Assembly: GCA_947492825.1 (NCBI GenBank)
Contig: CANLNT010000001.1
Location: forward strand, 2,294,001-2,358,000
Reading direction: 5' to 3'
Length of the DNA stretch: 64,000 nucleotides
From: an uncultured Paracoccaceae bacterium
GTDB lineage: Bacteria; Pseudomonadota; Alphaproteobacteria; Rhodobacterales; Rhodobacteraceae
The translations under genes and the position numbers were made by a program. Shown here one piece after another: positions 62,440 through 64,000 of the stretch. The notes beneath the pieces are model-generated. The model ran no database searches. It worked only from the letters and a program-made list of their open reading frames with translations, and was not told the DNA's origin. How positions within the stretch are numbered: position 1 is the first letter of the stretch; the number at the start of each line of letters is the position of its first letter.

Positions 62440-62480
62440 CCGGGGGGAGTCCGCTTGCGGACGGGGGGCAGCGCCCCCCT
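62440..62480. repeat. REP-like palindromic element between aglF and aglG
   Basis: CCGGGGGGAG is followed by a GTCCGC-TT-GCGGAC hairpin (62449-62462), then GGGGGGC-AGC-GCCCCCC (62463-62479). The layout matches the element at 4797-4834. It sits upstream of the aglG ribosome site and would form a strong intercistronic structure. Confidence 0.5.
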
Positions 62481-62522
62481 GCCCCGCTCGCCGCAGGCGC
62501 GGACGCATCTGTGATGCGCCCC

Positions 62523-63767
62523 TCATAGCCCCTCCTCCCGGCTGACGAAGCGGAAGAAGAAGACCGAAAACAGCAGCAGACAGGCAAAGATCACCACGGC
62601 CACCGCCGCACCGGCGCCGATGTTGCTAACCGCAAAGGCCTGCTCATAGACGTTCACCGTCAGCGTCCGGGTGCCCGCATTGCCCCCTGTCAGCAGAAAA
62701 ATGTCGTCAAACTTGTTGAACGTCCAAATGAAGCGCAACAGGAACAGCACGCTCAAGATACCCAACAACTGCGGCACGCTCAGATACCAGAACTGCTGGA
62801 ACGGGCTGGCCCCGTCCATGTCGGCGGCCTCATACATGTCGCTGTCAATCGACTGCATCCGCGCAAGGATGAACAGGAACGACAGCGGGAAATAGCGCCA
62901 GATTTCAAAGACTGTCACCATGATCAGCGCCAGCGGGCGCTCGCCAAAGAAATTGATCGCTTCCGTTGTTACACCCATCTGCACCAACAGCGCATTGGCA
63001 CTGCCCGAAAACGGGTCGAACAGCAGAATCCAGGCGAAGGCCACCGCGATCACCGGGGCCACGTAAGGAAACAGATAAAGCCCCCGCAGAATGCCCTGCC
63101 CTTTGAAGGATTTGTTCAGCAGCAGCGCCGCAAACAGCCCAAACAGCAGCGCGCCGATGGTGCCAAAGACGGTGTAGAACAGGGTCACACCCAACACGCC
63201 CCAGAACTCATCCCCGTCAAAGACGCGGGCAAAGTTTTCCCATGTGAAGGTGGCATTGGTCAGCACATTGGCCCCACGCCCGATGGTCACAGCGTCGCTG
63301 TCCTGCGGGCGTTCGCCACCATCCAGATAAGCTTGCTCGATCTCGACAGGGATCATCAGGGTCTCGCGCAGCCCCGGCTCCCAATCGCCCAGATCGCAGA
63401 ACAGATCGCGCCCCTCCAGCGTGCAACGCGGGTCCAGTGCGGTGACACGTAGCCCGGCGGGCAACACATCGCTGAAACTGACACCGGTGATCGGCTGGTC
63501 CTGACTGGAATTGCGCAGCCGGTAGCGGATATTGGCCTGATCGCCGACTGCCTCATCATCGCCACGGATGTCTTCGCGCAGCACCACCTCTGGCGGGCGC
63601 AGATCGGCCAGTGACACAGGCTTGACCGAGATCCAGAAAATCGCAAGCAGCGGCAGGATCACGACCAAGGCCACGGCGATCAACGTGGGCGACAGCAAGC
63701 CCCATGCCAGCCGCGCCTCGCGCCTGCCAAGTGGGCCGGTCCCTTTGGGTGGTGTCAGATCCGTCAT
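62523..63767 (-). CDS. aglF: Alpha-glucoside-type ABC permease with DUF11-like insert
   Basis: 414 residues. After the first span (LLSPTLIAVALVVILPLLAIFW) an insert of about 110 residues (55-165) precedes the remaining spans. Its core, about 78-145, reads like a DUF11 domain (NIRYRLRNSS...ITGVSFSDVLPAGLRVTALDP...CDLGDWEPGLRETLMIPVEI) with C115 and C124 placed for a disulfide. It would face the periplasm, where it could contact the binding protein. The EAA loop reads MYEAADMDGASPFQQFWYLSVPQL. I chose ATG 63767 because MTDLTPPKGTGPLGRRE is the natural start and GGCGGACATC precedes it. Confidence 0.9.
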   Translation of the reverse strand: MTDLTPPKGTGPLGRREARLAWGLLSPTLIAVALVVILPLLAIFWISVKPVSLADLRPPEVVLREDIRGDDEAVGDQANIRYRLRNSSQDQPITGVSFSDVLPAGLRVTALDPRCTLEGRDLFCDLGDWEPGLRETLMIPVEIEQAYLDGGERPQDSDAVTIGRGANVLTNATFTWENFARVFDGDEFWGVLGVTLFYTVFGTIGALLFGLFAALLLNKSFKGQGILRGLYLFPYVAPVIAVAFAWILLFDPFSGSANALLVQMGVTTEAINFFGERPLALIMVTVFEIWRYFPLSFLFILARMQSIDSDMYEAADMDGASPFQQFWYLSVPQLLGILSVLFLLRFIWTFNKFDDIFLLTGGNAGTRTLTVNVYEQAFAVSNIGAGAAVAVVIFACLLLFSVFFFRFVSREEGL

Positions 63768-63838
63768 GATGTCCGCCACATGGATTAAGATGCACCCCGC
63801 CCCGGACCCCACTGCGGGGGCCTGACTGTCGTATCATG

Positions 63839-63859
63839 GTCCCGGACAGGGTCCGGGAC
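63839..63859 (-). promoter_or_regulatory. Intercistronic stem-loop after aglE
   Basis: GTCCCGGAC-AGG-GTCCGGGAC, 9-bp perfect stem with a three-base loop, lies 13 bases past the aglE stop. It is placed like the stem-loop after the other binding-protein gene (21618-21652) and lacks a T tract, so a stabilising or attenuating role is likely. Confidence 0.6.
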
Positions 63860-63871
63860 GGGGTCTTTGAT

Positions 63872-64000
63872 TTATTGAACCGCCGCGATGGCTGCGTTCA
63901 ACTCGGCCACTGTCGCTGCTGCGTCGCGTTCACCATCGATGAACTCGCGCACCAGACGGTTGATGACCTGGCTGTTGATGATCTTCGACGCCGTGGCCAA
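63872..64000 (-). CDS. aglE: ABC substrate-binding protein, C-terminal end (5' part outside window)
   Basis: Only the last 42 codons are inside the window: the frame is open to base 64000 and ends EFIDGERDAAATVAELNAAIAAVQ-stop at 63872-63874. The helical end with NAAIAAVQ-like residues fits binding proteins of CUT1 importers, and the position upstream of aglF/aglG fits aglE. Identification rests mainly on context. Confidence 0.75.
   Translation of the reverse strand: MATASKIINSQVINRLVREFIDGERDAAATVAELNAAIAAVQ

Overview
The window looks like chromosomal DNA of a marine alphaproteobacterium of the Rhodobacteraceae (Roseobacter group). The base composition is GC-rich, gene spacing is tight with many ATGA/GTGA/TAATG overlaps, and several proteins are typical of that group: a FYDLN-acid (TIGR02300) protein, a Roseobacter-type Hint protein, an Agl-type alpha-glucoside ABC operon, and sucAB separated from lpdA by small membrane-protein genes. 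I see no insertion sequence, prophage, CRISPR array or replication origin.

Layout. (1) 1-4.8 kb: the 3' part of the 2-oxoglutarate dehydrogenase operon (sucA, sucB, two small membrane proteins, lpdA). (2) 4.8-10.5 kb: a GntR regulator, a SprT/YgjP-like metallopeptidase, a FYDLN protein, tRNA-Ala(GGC), malonyl-CoA synthetase matB, a roughly 460-bp stretch with no convincing gene, a 38-residue membrane miniprotein missed by length cut-offs, and a GbsR/MarR regulator paired with a DUF4166 gene. The regulator and the DUF4166 gene carry the same ATTTCTG-N6-CAGAAAT operator. (3) 10.5-24.1 kb: one long minus-strand catabolic operon encoding a CUT1 sugar ABC importer, a GH2 beta-mannosidase, a GH43 beta-xylosidase-type enzyme and two separate isomerase-fold/Gfo-Idh-MocA gene pairs. 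It is read divergently from a LacI regulator and ends in a clear intrinsic terminator. (4) 24.2-28.8 kb: a tandem glycine riboswitch followed by gcvT-gcvH-gcvP. (5) 28.8-30.8 kb: rpiB and a convergent aldehyde dehydrogenase.

(6) 30.8-47.8 kb holds the most striking locus. A 4078-residue secreted protein is built from about 30 DUF11-type repeats plus an SdrD-B-like and a short OmpA-like tail. One base downstream lies an 1125-residue usher/translocon-like outer-membrane beta-barrel protein. A Hint-domain protein sits just upstream on the same strand, separated by a leader rich in stem-loops. This looks like a surface-display or adhesion system. (7) 47.8-48.7 kb: an LpxR-type lipid A deacylase. 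(8) 48.9-57.6 kb: a compact glycogen operon glgB-glgC-glgA-glgX-pgm. (9) 57.6-64 kb: a LacI regulator and the 3' part of an Agl ABC operon (aglE partial, aglF, aglG, a GH63/mannosylglycerate-hydrolase-like enzyme, aglK). AglF carries a DUF11-like extracytoplasmic insert and AglG an extra N-terminal membrane bundle.

Metabolically, the window links sugar import (two CUT1 transporters with their own glycosidases and LacI regulators) to glycogen storage, the pentose phosphate pathway (rpiB), one-carbon metabolism (gcv) and the TCA cycle. All functional statements rest on reading motifs and gene context; no database search was run.
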